Both the position numbers and the translations under genes were made by a program. This document shows positions 52,452 through 59,731 of a DNA stretch of 64,000 nucleotides, one piece after another; positions within the stretch are counted from its first letter, which is position 1, and every line of letters begins with the position of its first letter. A model generated the notes under the pieces. That model searched no databases. It worked only from the letters and a program-made list of their open reading frames with translations, and had not been told where the DNA came from. The stretch is taken from positions 42,500 through 106,499 of the forward strand of contig NZ_JAUQWH010000007.1 in NCBI RefSeq assembly GCF_030757795.1, given 5' to 3'. Source of the stretch: Actinoplanes oryzae (GTDB taxonomy: Bacteria; Actinomycetota; Actinomycetes; Mycobacteriales; Micromonosporaceae).

Positions 52452-53294
52452 TCAGCGGGTTCCGCGGTCGGCCTGCTCGATGATGCGGGTGACCGCGTCG
52501 GGGTGGCTCACGTAGACCGCGTGCGAGGAGTTGATCTCGGTGGTGTGGGCCCTGGCCCGCTGCGCGAAGAAGTGCTGCAGGTCGGGCGAGTTGGCGTGGT
52601 CCTCCTTGGTCAGCAGGTACCACGACGGGATGGTCCGCCACGCCGCCGCGGCGCTCTTGGAGGTCAGGAGGATCTCGTTCCCGGGGCGCTGCGCGACCGC
52701 CATCGCCGCGGCGGTCGCCGGGTCGACGTCGGCGGCGAAGGTCTCGCGGAACTTGTCCTCCTGGAGGTAGAGGTCCGTGCCCGCGGTGCCGTCCGCGGCC
52801 ACGGTCGGCTCCTCCCGCAGCGGCAGCGGCGGGATCGGGTGCGGCATGGGCACGTCCTCCGGCCCGAAGATGGCCTCACCCTTGTCGGGCGCCAGCGCCG
52901 CCAGGTAGACCAGCGCCTTGACGTGGGGGTTGCCGGCCGCGGCGTTGCTGATCACGGCGCCGCCGTACGAGTGGCCGACCAGCACGATCGGACCCTTGAC
53001 GTCGTTCAGCACGTCCTTGGCCGCCGCGGTGTCGGTGGCCAGCCCGCGCAGCGGGTTCGACACCGTGCGCACCGGATAGCCGTCGCGGGTCAGCTTCGTG
53101 ATCACCGTGCTGAAGCCGGTGGCGTCGGCGAACGCGCCGTGCACCAGCACGACGGTCGGCTTCGGGCCCTTGGCGACCGGCTTGGCCTCCGGCGCGGAAG
53201 ACGCGGACGCGGGCACCGCCATGGCGACACCGGCGACCACTGCGGCTGCGCCCAGGGACAGCATGGCAGTGCGGATGCGGGTTCGGGAGAACAT
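52452..53294 (-). CDS. Secreted alpha/beta hydrolase
   Basis: 280-aa protein with a Sec signal peptide (RIRTAMLSLGAAAVVAGVAM, cleavage after PASA/SS near residue 31) and an alpha/beta hydrolase domain: VVLVHGAFADATGFSTVITK oxyanion region, nucleophile in VLVGHSYGGAVISNAA (Ser near residue 107), late Asp in LLTKEDHANSP and His in EINSSHAVYVSHPDAV. It belongs to the salicylate/hydroxynitrile-lyase-like esterases common in actinomycetes. GAGAGGTG precedes the ATG. An inverted repeat lies 15 bp upstream. May share transcription with the sugar operon downstream. Confidence 0.88.
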   Translation of the reverse strand: MFSRTRIRTAMLSLGAAAVVAGVAMAVPASASSAPEAKPVAKGPKPTVVLVHGAFADATGFSTVITKLTRDGYPVRTVSNPLRGLATDTAAAKDVLNDVKGPIVLVGHSYGGAVISNAAAGNPHVKALVYLAALAPDKGEAIFGPEDVPMPHPIPPLPLREEPTVAADGTAGTDLYLQEDKFRETFAADVDPATAAAMAVAQRPGNEILLTSKSAAAAWRTIPSWYLLTKEDHANSPDLQHFFAQRARAHTTEINSSHAVYVSHPDAVTRIIEQADRGTR

Positions 53295-53308
53295 GACATC
53301 ACCTCTCT

Positions 53309-53322
53309 AGAACGAACGTTCT
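53309..53322. promoter_or_regulatory. Inverted repeat (GAAC-N4-GTTC) before the secreted hydrolase gene
   Basis: AGAACG-AA-CGTTCT: contains GAACGAACGTTC, which fits the minimal LexA core GAAC-N4-GTTC, but the flanking TC..GA of actinobacterial SOS boxes is missing. It lies between promoter and SD of the hydrolase, a good operator position; TetR-type sites can look alike. Confidence 0.45.
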
Positions 53323-53431
53323 GTCCGCTCCACTATTGTCATGCCTCCGGCTCCGCCACAACCCCGAACGCCCTGCTCCACAGGAGACGAACGTCTCATG
53401 CGTGCTTCGCCACTGGCGCTTGCACGCGAAA

Positions 53432-53463
53432 AGCCCGGCGCCGCTTGTCAGCAGCGCCGGGCT
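53432..53463 (-). terminator. Intrinsic terminator of the Mo-enzyme gene
   Basis: AGCCCGGCGC/GCGCCGGGCT stem (10 bp, with an additional inner GCT/AGC pair) followed on the minus strand by TTTTCGCG. Lies 23 bases after the molybdopterin oxidoreductase stop. Confidence 0.8.
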
Positions 53464-53485
53464 CGTGTCAGCCGAAGTCCTCCCG

Positions 53486-54988
53486 TCAGCCGATGCGCAC
53501 CTCGATCGCGTGCCAGCCGGACGCGCCGTCCGGGGCCGGCGGGGCCGGGGTGCTCGTCTGCGTCACACCGTTGCGGTCGGTCGCCCGCACCCGCAAACGG
53601 TGGTCCCCCTCGGTCGCCTGCCACTGGTAGCTCCACTGCCGCCACGTGTCCGACGACACCGTGGCGGCCAGCGTCGCCTCCTCCCACGGCCCACCGTCCA
53701 CCTGCACCTCGACCTTGGCGATGCCGGTGTGCTGAGCCCAGGCCACCCCGCCCACCATCACCGTGCCGGGCGAGCGCGTGGAGCCGTCACGCGGGGTGTC
53801 GATCCGCGACTCGGTCTTGATGGGCGCCTGCGCCGACCAGCCGCGCGGCACCCAGTAGGCGTCGAAGTCGGAGAACCGGGTCAGCTCGATCTCGGTGATC
53901 CACTTGCAGGCGCTGACGTATCCGTAGAGACCCGGCACCACCATCCGGACGGGGAAGCCGTGCTCGACCGGCAGCGGCTGCCCGTTCATCCCGATCGTCA
54001 GCAACGCGTCGCGCCCGTCGCGCAGCGCCTCGGTCGGCGTGCCGCACGTCCACCCGTCGACCGAGCGCTGGACGGCCTGGTCGGCGCCCGGCAGTGGGCC
54101 GGCCTCGTCGATCAGCGCCTTGATCGGGGTGCCGAGCCACAAGGCGTTGCCGATCAGGTCGCCGCCCACCTCGTTGGACACGCACGCCAGCGTCACGTAC
54201 CGCTCGATCATGGGCCGCTGCAGCAGCTGCTCCCAGGTGATCGTGATCGGCTTGCGGACCATGCCGTGGATGCGCAACTGCCAGGTCGACGGGTCCACCT
54301 GGGGCGGGATCAGCGCCGTGTCGATGCGGTAGAAGTCCTTGTTCGGGGAGACGTACGGCGTCACGCCCGGCACCTGCGCCCCGGCCGGGACCGGCGGCGG
54401 CGCCTGCCGGGCGGCCGGCAGCACGACGTGGTCGCGCGCCTCCGCGACGGCCTGCCGGGAGGTCAGGAACCGGCCCGCCGCGCCGCCGGCGACCGCCAGC
54501 CCGGCGGCCCAGCCCACCCCCTTGAGGAAGCGCCGCCGGTCGTCACCGGAGGAGGCCTGCGGCTTGCTGCCCATCTCCAGCAGTCTGTGCAACACCCAGA
54601 CGGCCAGCGCGGCCCCGGCCACGGTGGGCAGCCAGGCGAACAGCCCCGCGTCGTGGCGGGTCACCGCGGCGGCGACGCCGATCCCGGCGAACAGCCCGAT
54701 GCCCGCCACCCCGAAGGCCCGGCGGTGCGCCGCGGCGACCCCGACCCCGTACGCATAGGCCGCGAGCAGGATCAGCGTCCCCACGATCAGGGCCGTCTTG
54801 TCGTGCACGCCGAACACCCGGATGCCGAAGTCCTTGACCGGTGCCGGCACGTTGTCGACCACGACGCCGCCCACGGCGAGCAACGGCGCCGACAACGACC
54901 CGGTCACGACGGCGACCAGCTCGGCCGCGCCCAACGCCACCGCCGCCGACGCCACACCGGCCAGCCCGGCGCGCACTGAAGATCTCAC
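53486..54988 (-). CDS. Membrane-anchored sulfite-oxidase-family molybdopterin oxidoreductase
   Basis: 500-aa protein. N-terminal membrane part with four helices (residues about 5-145: GLAGVASAAVALGAAELVAV, ALIVGTLILLAAYAYGVGVA, GVAGIGLFAGIGVAAAV, AGAALAVWVLHRLLEMG), then a twin-Arg-like RRRFLKGVGWAAGLAV (near residue 150), and an extracytoplasmic Mo-cofactor domain with the Mo-ligand Cys in YVTLACVSNEVGGDLIGNAL (near 268), FPVRMVVPGLYGYVSACKWI, and the Ig-like dimerisation domain to the C-terminus. The GTG at 54988 is preferred; in-frame upstream extension to 55093 lacks family character. Electron donor/acceptor unknown. Stand-alone gene with terminator. Confidence 0.9.
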   Translation of the reverse strand: MRSSVRAGLAGVASAAVALGAAELVAVVTGSLSAPLLAVGGVVVDNVPAPVKDFGIRVFGVHDKTALIVGTLILLAAYAYGVGVAAAHRRAFGVAGIGLFAGIGVAAAVTRHDAGLFAWLPTVAGAALAVWVLHRLLEMGSKPQASSGDDRRRFLKGVGWAAGLAVAGGAAGRFLTSRQAVAEARDHVVLPAARQAPPPVPAGAQVPGVTPYVSPNKDFYRIDTALIPPQVDPSTWQLRIHGMVRKPITITWEQLLQRPMIERYVTLACVSNEVGGDLIGNALWLGTPIKALIDEAGPLPGADQAVQRSVDGWTCGTPTEALRDGRDALLTIGMNGQPLPVEHGFPVRMVVPGLYGYVSACKWITEIELTRFSDFDAYWVPRGWSAQAPIKTESRIDTPRDGSTRSPGTVMVGGVAWAQHTGIAKVEVQVDGGPWEEATLAATVSSDTWRQWSYQWQATEGDHRLRVRATDRNGVTQTSTPAPPAPDGASGWHAIEVRIG

Positions 54989-55172
54989 GCGCCAATACTG
55001 CGGCCGGGCCGCGCCGAACGGCACGTGAGTATCCCGACTGGAAAAACTCGGCCATCGATGAACGCCGGACGCGGCGCGCACGTCCAAGATCACTACGCCG
55101 ACACGGAATTTCGGCCCGATGTCAAATCTGTGAACAAGCTGTTAGTGACAAGGGTGACCGCGATCACTACCG

Positions 55173-55188
55173 TGTAGCGTACGTTACA
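55173..55188. promoter_or_regulatory. Near-palindrome in the promoter of the 55-64 kb operon
   Basis: TGTAGCGT-ACGTTACA, arms matching at 7 of 8 positions, ending five bases before the AGGAGG ribosome binding site. A second dyad (GTGA-N6-TCAC) lies at about 55154-55167. Probable operator of the catabolic operon; the regulator gene is not in view. Confidence 0.5.
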
Positions 55189-55201
55189 TACAGGAGGTCG
55201 C

Positions 55202-55969
55202 ATGGGGGTCAACTCCACTCAACCGACTCTGGTGCTGCTGCACGGCGGCGGGCCGGGAGTCGACGCGGCCGGAAACTGGCGCACGGTGCTTCCCCGGCTC
55301 GCCGAGCACTTCGACTGCCTCACCCCCGACCTGCTCGGCTTCGGCTCCGAGATCGCCCCCGGCGCCGCCGGGCTGCCCCGGGGGCCGGCCGCGTGGGCAC
55401 GGGCGCGCAGCGACCAGGTCCTGCGGCTCCTCGACCGCGGAAAGCTGGGCCGGGTCCACCTGGTGGGCAACTCGGCCGCCGGCGGCGCGGCCGCCCTGGC
55501 CCTGATCGCGGCCGCCCCCGACCGCGTCGGCCGAGCCGTCGTCATGGGCGGCGCGGGCACCGGACCGTTGCCGCCACGCGTGCCGTTCTACGAGGATCCG
55601 ACCCGCGACTCCATGCGGGCGACGCTGGGGCGCCTCGTCGCCGACGAGGACGACCAGAGGGAACTGCTGGACGAGCTCGCCGCCGTCCGCTACGAGCAGG
55701 CGCTGCGCCCCGGGGCGGAGGCGGCGTTCCGCGCGATGTTCGCCCCCGACCCGGCCGGGACCACGCCGGCCGACCTCGCCGCCGTCACCCGGCCGGTCCT
55801 CGCCCTGCACGGCGAGCGCGACCGGGTGAACTCCCCCGACGTGTCGAAGCGCCTGGTGGCGGCCCTCCCGCAGGCTCGGCTAAAGGTCGTGGCCGGCGCC
55901 GGCCACTGGATCCACGTCGATCGCCCGGCCGAGTTCTGCGAGCACGTAGAAAGGTTCCTCCTGTCATGA
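55202..55969 (+). CDS. Alpha/beta hydrolase (meta-cleavage-product hydrolase-like)
   Basis: 255-aa hydrolase, cytosolic. Oxyanion region LVLLHGGGPGVDAAGNW matches C-C bond hydrolases (BphD, HsaD, MhpC), and the nucleophile elbow is HLVGNSAAGGAAALAL (Ser near residue 90; GNSxGG is the MCP-hydrolase form, here GNSAAGG). Acid in LHGERDRVNSPD, His in GAGHWIHVDRPAEF (near 233). Excellent SD (AGGAGG). First gene of a coupled operon; its ATGA overlap with the FAD monooxygenase implies a joint pathway, possibly ring hydroxylation and later cleavage, though no ring-cleavage dioxygenase is seen here. Confidence 0.87.
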   Translation: MGVNSTQPTLVLLHGGGPGVDAAGNWRTVLPRLAEHFDCLTPDLLGFGSEIAPGAAGLPRGPAAWARARSDQVLRLLDRGKLGRVHLVGNSAAGGAAALALIAAAPDRVGRAVVMGGAGTGPLPPRVPFYEDPTRDSMRATLGRLVADEDDQRELLDELAAVRYEQALRPGAEAAFRAMFAPDPAGTTPADLAAVTRPVLALHGERDRVNSPDVSKRLVAALPQARLKVVAGAGHWIHVDRPAEFCEHVERFLLS

Positions 55970-57597
55970 ATCGTGCCAATGACAACCCCGAGAAGATCGG
56001 CGTCCTGGTGGTCGGGGCCGGACCGACCGGGCTGACCCTGGGGCTCGACCTGGCCCGGCGCGGCGTGCCCTGCCAGGTCATCGAAGCCGGCACGGAGCGG
56101 CCGGTGAACCCGCGGTGCAACACGACGTCGGCCCGCTCCATGGAGATCTTCCGGCGGCTGGGGGTGGCCGACGACGTACGACGGGCCGGCCTGCCCGGTC
56201 ACTACCCGACTTCCGTGCAGTACCGCACGACGATGCGGGGCACCGAGCTCTTCCGGCTGCCGTTCCCGTCGTCCGACGACGTGCTCAGCGGCATCGGACG
56301 CGCGGACTGGCCGACCCCCGAGCCGCAGCACCGGATCTCCCAGATCTTCCTCGAGCCGATCCTGGAGGAGCACGCCCGCCGCACCCCGGGACTGACCCTC
56401 GAGCGGGGCTGCCGCCTGGTCGAGCTGCGCGAGCACCCCGGCCACGTCGAGGCGGTCGTCGAGTCCGGCGGCCAGACCCGGAGCCTGCTCTGTGACTACG
56501 TCGTCGGCTGCGACGGCGCCCACAGCGTCGTGCGCCGCGGCCTCGGCGTCCGCTACGAAGGGGTCGAGGCGATCCGCAACTTCGTGTCGACGTTCGTACG
56601 CTCGCCCGAGCTCGGCCGGCTCGCCGCGCGGGACCGCGCCTGGACCTACTGGACCTTCGCGGACGGGCTGCAGTCCTCGCTGATCGCCATCGACGGTGGG
56701 GACCGCTGGCTGCACCACGTCGCCTTCTCGCCGGACCACGACACCAGCACGGAGGATCCCGAGAAGCTCCTCACGGCGGCCGTCGGAGGCCCGATCGACC
56801 ACGAGGTCCTGGGAACGGTCCGCTGGACCGGGCGGCAACTCGTCGCGACGACCTACCAGCGGGGCCGGGTCTTCCTGGCCGGCGACGCCGCGCACATCTG
56901 GATCCCGGTCGGCGGGTTCGGGATGAACACCGGGATCCAGGACGCCGTCACGCTCGGGTGGATGCTCGCCGCGGTCCACCAGGGCTGGGCGCCGGCCGAG
57001 CTGCTGCAGGCGTACGAGAGGGAGCGCAAGCCGGTCGGCGACCAGTTCGCCGGCGCGGTGGGGCGGGCCGCGCAGGCCTCGCTGGCCGAGGTTCCGGACG
57101 AGATCCACGCCGAGGGCGCGGACGGTGACCGGGCCCGCCGCGAGCTCGCGCAGCGGCTGGCGCGGACCGAGCCGCACCGCTACTCCCCCGACGGGTTCAG
57201 CTTCGGCTACCACTACGCGCACTCCCCGCTGGTGCTCGGCGGTGCGGACCAGCCCGCGATCGAGATGGGCGCCTACGAGTCGCGGGCCCGGCCCGGCTTC
57301 CGGCTGCCGCACGTCTGGCTGCCGGACGGAAGCTCCGTCCTCGACGTTCTCGGCGCCGGCTTCACCCTCCTCCGCACCGGTGACGTGGACGCGGAGAAAT
57401 GGCGTGCGGCGGCGGCCGGGCTCGGCGTCCCGCTCACCGTGTTCGACCTGCCCGCGCAGTGGCCGGACCGCTTCCCGTCCGACTTGATCCTCGTCCGCCC
57501 CGACCAGCACGTGGCCTGGATGGGAACCACCGACGCCCGCCCGGACGACGTCCTCGCGACCGTGACCGGCCGCCGCCTCGCCTCCCCGGCGTCCTGA
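55966..57597 (+). CDS. FAD-dependent aromatic monooxygenase (PHBH/MhpA type)
   Basis: 543-aa flavoprotein hydroxylase. GxGxxG in VLVVGAGPTGLTLGLDLARR (near residues 15-34), the DG motif in YVVGCDGAHSVVRRGLGV (near 177-195), the GD motif in VFLAGDAAHIWIPVGGFGMN (near 305) and a C-terminal thioredoxin-like domain ending LVRPDQHVAWMG. It hydroxylates phenolic or related rings with NAD(P)H and O2. ATG overlaps the hydrolase stop. Similar enzymes sit in 3-(3-hydroxyphenyl)propionate, resorcinol or antibiotic-inactivation clusters; the substrate here is open. Confidence 0.9.
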   Translation: MNRANDNPEKIGVLVVGAGPTGLTLGLDLARRGVPCQVIEAGTERPVNPRCNTTSARSMEIFRRLGVADDVRRAGLPGHYPTSVQYRTTMRGTELFRLPFPSSDDVLSGIGRADWPTPEPQHRISQIFLEPILEEHARRTPGLTLERGCRLVELREHPGHVEAVVESGGQTRSLLCDYVVGCDGAHSVVRRGLGVRYEGVEAIRNFVSTFVRSPELGRLAARDRAWTYWTFADGLQSSLIAIDGGDRWLHHVAFSPDHDTSTEDPEKLLTAAVGGPIDHEVLGTVRWTGRQLVATTYQRGRVFLAGDAAHIWIPVGGFGMNTGIQDAVTLGWMLAAVHQGWAPAELLQAYERERKPVGDQFAGAVGRAAQASLAEVPDEIHAEGADGDRARRELAQRLARTEPHRYSPDGFSFGYHYAHSPLVLGGADQPAIEMGAYESRARPGFRLPHVWLPDGSSVLDVLGAGFTLLRTGDVDAEKWRAAAAGLGVPLTVFDLPAQWPDRFPSDLILVRPDQHVAWMGTTDARPDDVLATVTGRRLASPAS

Positions 57598-57617
57598 CCG
57601 CAACTGGAGAGAACCAC

Positions 57618-59720
57618 ATGGCATACGCACTGGGCATCGACGTCGGCGGCACCTTCACCGACGCCGTCGCCGCCGACGGGGTCGACCGCATCGTGTCGGC
57701 CAAGACGCACACGACACCGCCCCAGCGCGAGGTCGGCGTCATGCGCGCGATCGAGGAGCTCGCCGCCGAACTCGGGATCGAGGTGAGCGAGCTGCTCGCG
57801 CAGACCGACTTCATCGCGCACGGCACGACGGCCTCGATCAACGCGCTCGTGCAGGGCACGGTGGCCGACGTCGGGCTGATCGCCACCAAGGGCCACCGCG
57901 ACTCGATCTACATCATGAACGCCGAGGGCCGTACGCTCGGCCGCTCCGCCCACGAGATCCAGGACACGCTGCGGCAACGCAAGCCGGCGCCGCTGATCCC
58001 GAAGTACCGGGCGCTGGAGGTCACCGAGCGCGTCGACTACTCCGGCCGGGTCCTCGTCCCGCTCGACGAGGACGAAGTCCGGCTGGCCGCGCGGACCCTG
58101 GTCGAGCAGGGCGTCGAGGCGATCGCGGTCAGCCTGCTCTGGTCGTTCAAGAACCCGGAGCACGAGCAGCGCGTACGGCAGCTGATCCACGAGATCGCGC
58201 CGGACATGTACGTCACGCTCTCCTCCGACGTGAGCCCGCGGATCCGCGAGTTCGCCCGCACCTCCACCACGATCATGAACGCGCAGATCGGGCCCCGGCT
58301 GCGCACGTACCTGACGCCGCTGCAGCAGCACCTCGAGGACGGCGGCCTCAAGGGCCCGCTGCTGGTCATGCAGAGCGAGGGCGGCACGATCACCGCCGAC
58401 CGCGCCCCCGAGCACGCCATCACGACCGTCGGCTCGGTGCTGTCCGGCGGCGTGATCGGCGGTCAGCGACTGGCCGCCCAGCTCGGGCACCGCAACGTCA
58501 TCACGACCGACGTCGGCGGCACCACGTTCCTGGCCGGGCTGATCGTCGACGGCGAACCGGTGATGGCCCCCGGCTCGATCGTCAACCAGTTCCCGATCAA
58601 CGCCGCGACCATCCAGGTGCACACCATCGGTTCGGGCGGCGGCGCGCTCGCGTCGGTCGACGCCGGCGGCAACCTGCGCCTGGGCCCGCAGAGCGCCGAG
58701 GCGGTGCCCGGGCCGGCCTGTTACGGCAACGGCGGCACCCGGCCGACCAACACCGACGCCAACCTCGTCCTCGGCATCCTCGGCGAGCGCGGCCTGCTCG
58801 GCGGCCGCAAGCCGTTGTCGAAGCACCTGGCCCGCCAGGCCATCCGCGCGTACGTCGCCGAGCCGCTCGGTCTCACCGTCGAGGAGGCGGCGATCGCGAT
58901 CCACGAGGTGCAGAACGCGCAGGCCGGCGATCTGCTGCGCCGGGCCGTCGTGCAGGCCGGCTACGACCCCCGCGACTTCGTCGCCTACGCCTTCGGCGGC
59001 GCCGGTCCCGCCCACTGCGCCGGTTACTGCCAGGACCTGGGGGTACGCGAGGTGGTGGTGCCGCTGGGCCCGGTCGCCTCGGCCTTCTCCGCGTACGGGC
59101 TGGCCGCCTCCGACGTCGTGATCAGCGTCGAGCATTCCGACCCGTCGGCGTTCCCGGTCGGCCGGGAGGTGCTCGAGGCGCACTTCGACCGGCTGCGGGC
59201 CGAGCTCGACCGGGCGCTCGACCGGCAGAAGGTCAAGTTCTCCGAGGTGACCCTGCACCGCGAGATCGACCTGCGGTACTCGATGCAGGTCTACGAGCTC
59301 TCCGTCCCGGTGCCCGACGGGCCCTTCACCGACGGGACCGCCCAGGAGATCTTCGACCGCTTCGAGCAGCAGTACGAGCGGATCAACGGCTCCGGCGCCG
59401 GCTATCGCGAAGCCGGGGTGCAGGCCATCACGTACCGCCTGCGGGCCAAGGCGAGCCTCGGTTTCCCGGTGGTGCTGCCGGAGATCGACGAGGCGCCCGG
59501 CCCCGACCCGTCGGCGGCCCTTCAGGAGACCCGCTCGGTCTGCCTGGACTCGCGGATCGGCTATGTGCCGACCCCCGTCTACGACTACGCGCTGCTCCGG
59601 GCCGGCCACGAGATCCCCGGCCCGGCCGTCGTCGACGTGCCCACCACGGTCGTCGTGATCCCGGACGGCGTTCTCGGCCGCGTCGACCGCCTCGGCAATC
59701 TCGTCATGAGCTACCAGTGA
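57618..59720 (+). CDS. Hydantoinase A / acetone-acetophenone carboxylase beta-like subunit
   Basis: 700-aa protein of the HyuA/5-oxoprolinase family. The N-terminal ASKHA ATPase motif YALGIDVGGTFTDAVAADGV (residues 3-22), HGTTASINALVQGTVADVGL, SSDVSPRIREFARTSTTIMN and the central TDVGGTTFLAGLIVDGEP phosphate loop and GSGGGALASVDAGGNLRLGP are present; C-terminal hydantoinase domain follows. ATP-dependent; such subunits either open hydantoin/oxoproline rings or, in the carboxylase branch, phosphorylate substrate and bicarbonate. SD-like GGAGAG before the ATG. Partner of the next gene. Confidence 0.9.
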   Translation: MAYALGIDVGGTFTDAVAADGVDRIVSAKTHTTPPQREVGVMRAIEELAAELGIEVSELLAQTDFIAHGTTASINALVQGTVADVGLIATKGHRDSIYIMNAEGRTLGRSAHEIQDTLRQRKPAPLIPKYRALEVTERVDYSGRVLVPLDEDEVRLAARTLVEQGVEAIAVSLLWSFKNPEHEQRVRQLIHEIAPDMYVTLSSDVSPRIREFARTSTTIMNAQIGPRLRTYLTPLQQHLEDGGLKGPLLVMQSEGGTITADRAPEHAITTVGSVLSGGVIGGQRLAAQLGHRNVITTDVGGTTFLAGLIVDGEPVMAPGSIVNQFPINAATIQVHTIGSGGGALASVDAGGNLRLGPQSAEAVPGPACYGNGGTRPTNTDANLVLGILGERGLLGGRKPLSKHLARQAIRAYVAEPLGLTVEEAAIAIHEVQNAQAGDLLRRAVVQAGYDPRDFVAYAFGGAGPAHCAGYCQDLGVREVVVPLGPVASAFSAYGLAASDVVISVEHSDPSAFPVGREVLEAHFDRLRAELDRALDRQKVKFSEVTLHREIDLRYSMQVYELSVPVPDGPFTDGTAQEIFDRFEQQYERINGSGAGYREAGVQAITYRLRAKASLGFPVVLPEIDEAPGPDPSAALQETRSVCLDSRIGYVPTPVYDYALLRAGHEIPGPAVVDVPTTVVVIPDGVLGRVDRLGNLVMSYQ

Positions 59721-59731
59721 GGACCCCCGCC

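Noticed and set aside
57273..59609. 778-codon minus-strand open frame opposite hyuA
   Set aside because: Mirror frame of a strongly biased gene; composition typical of antisense translation and no motif.
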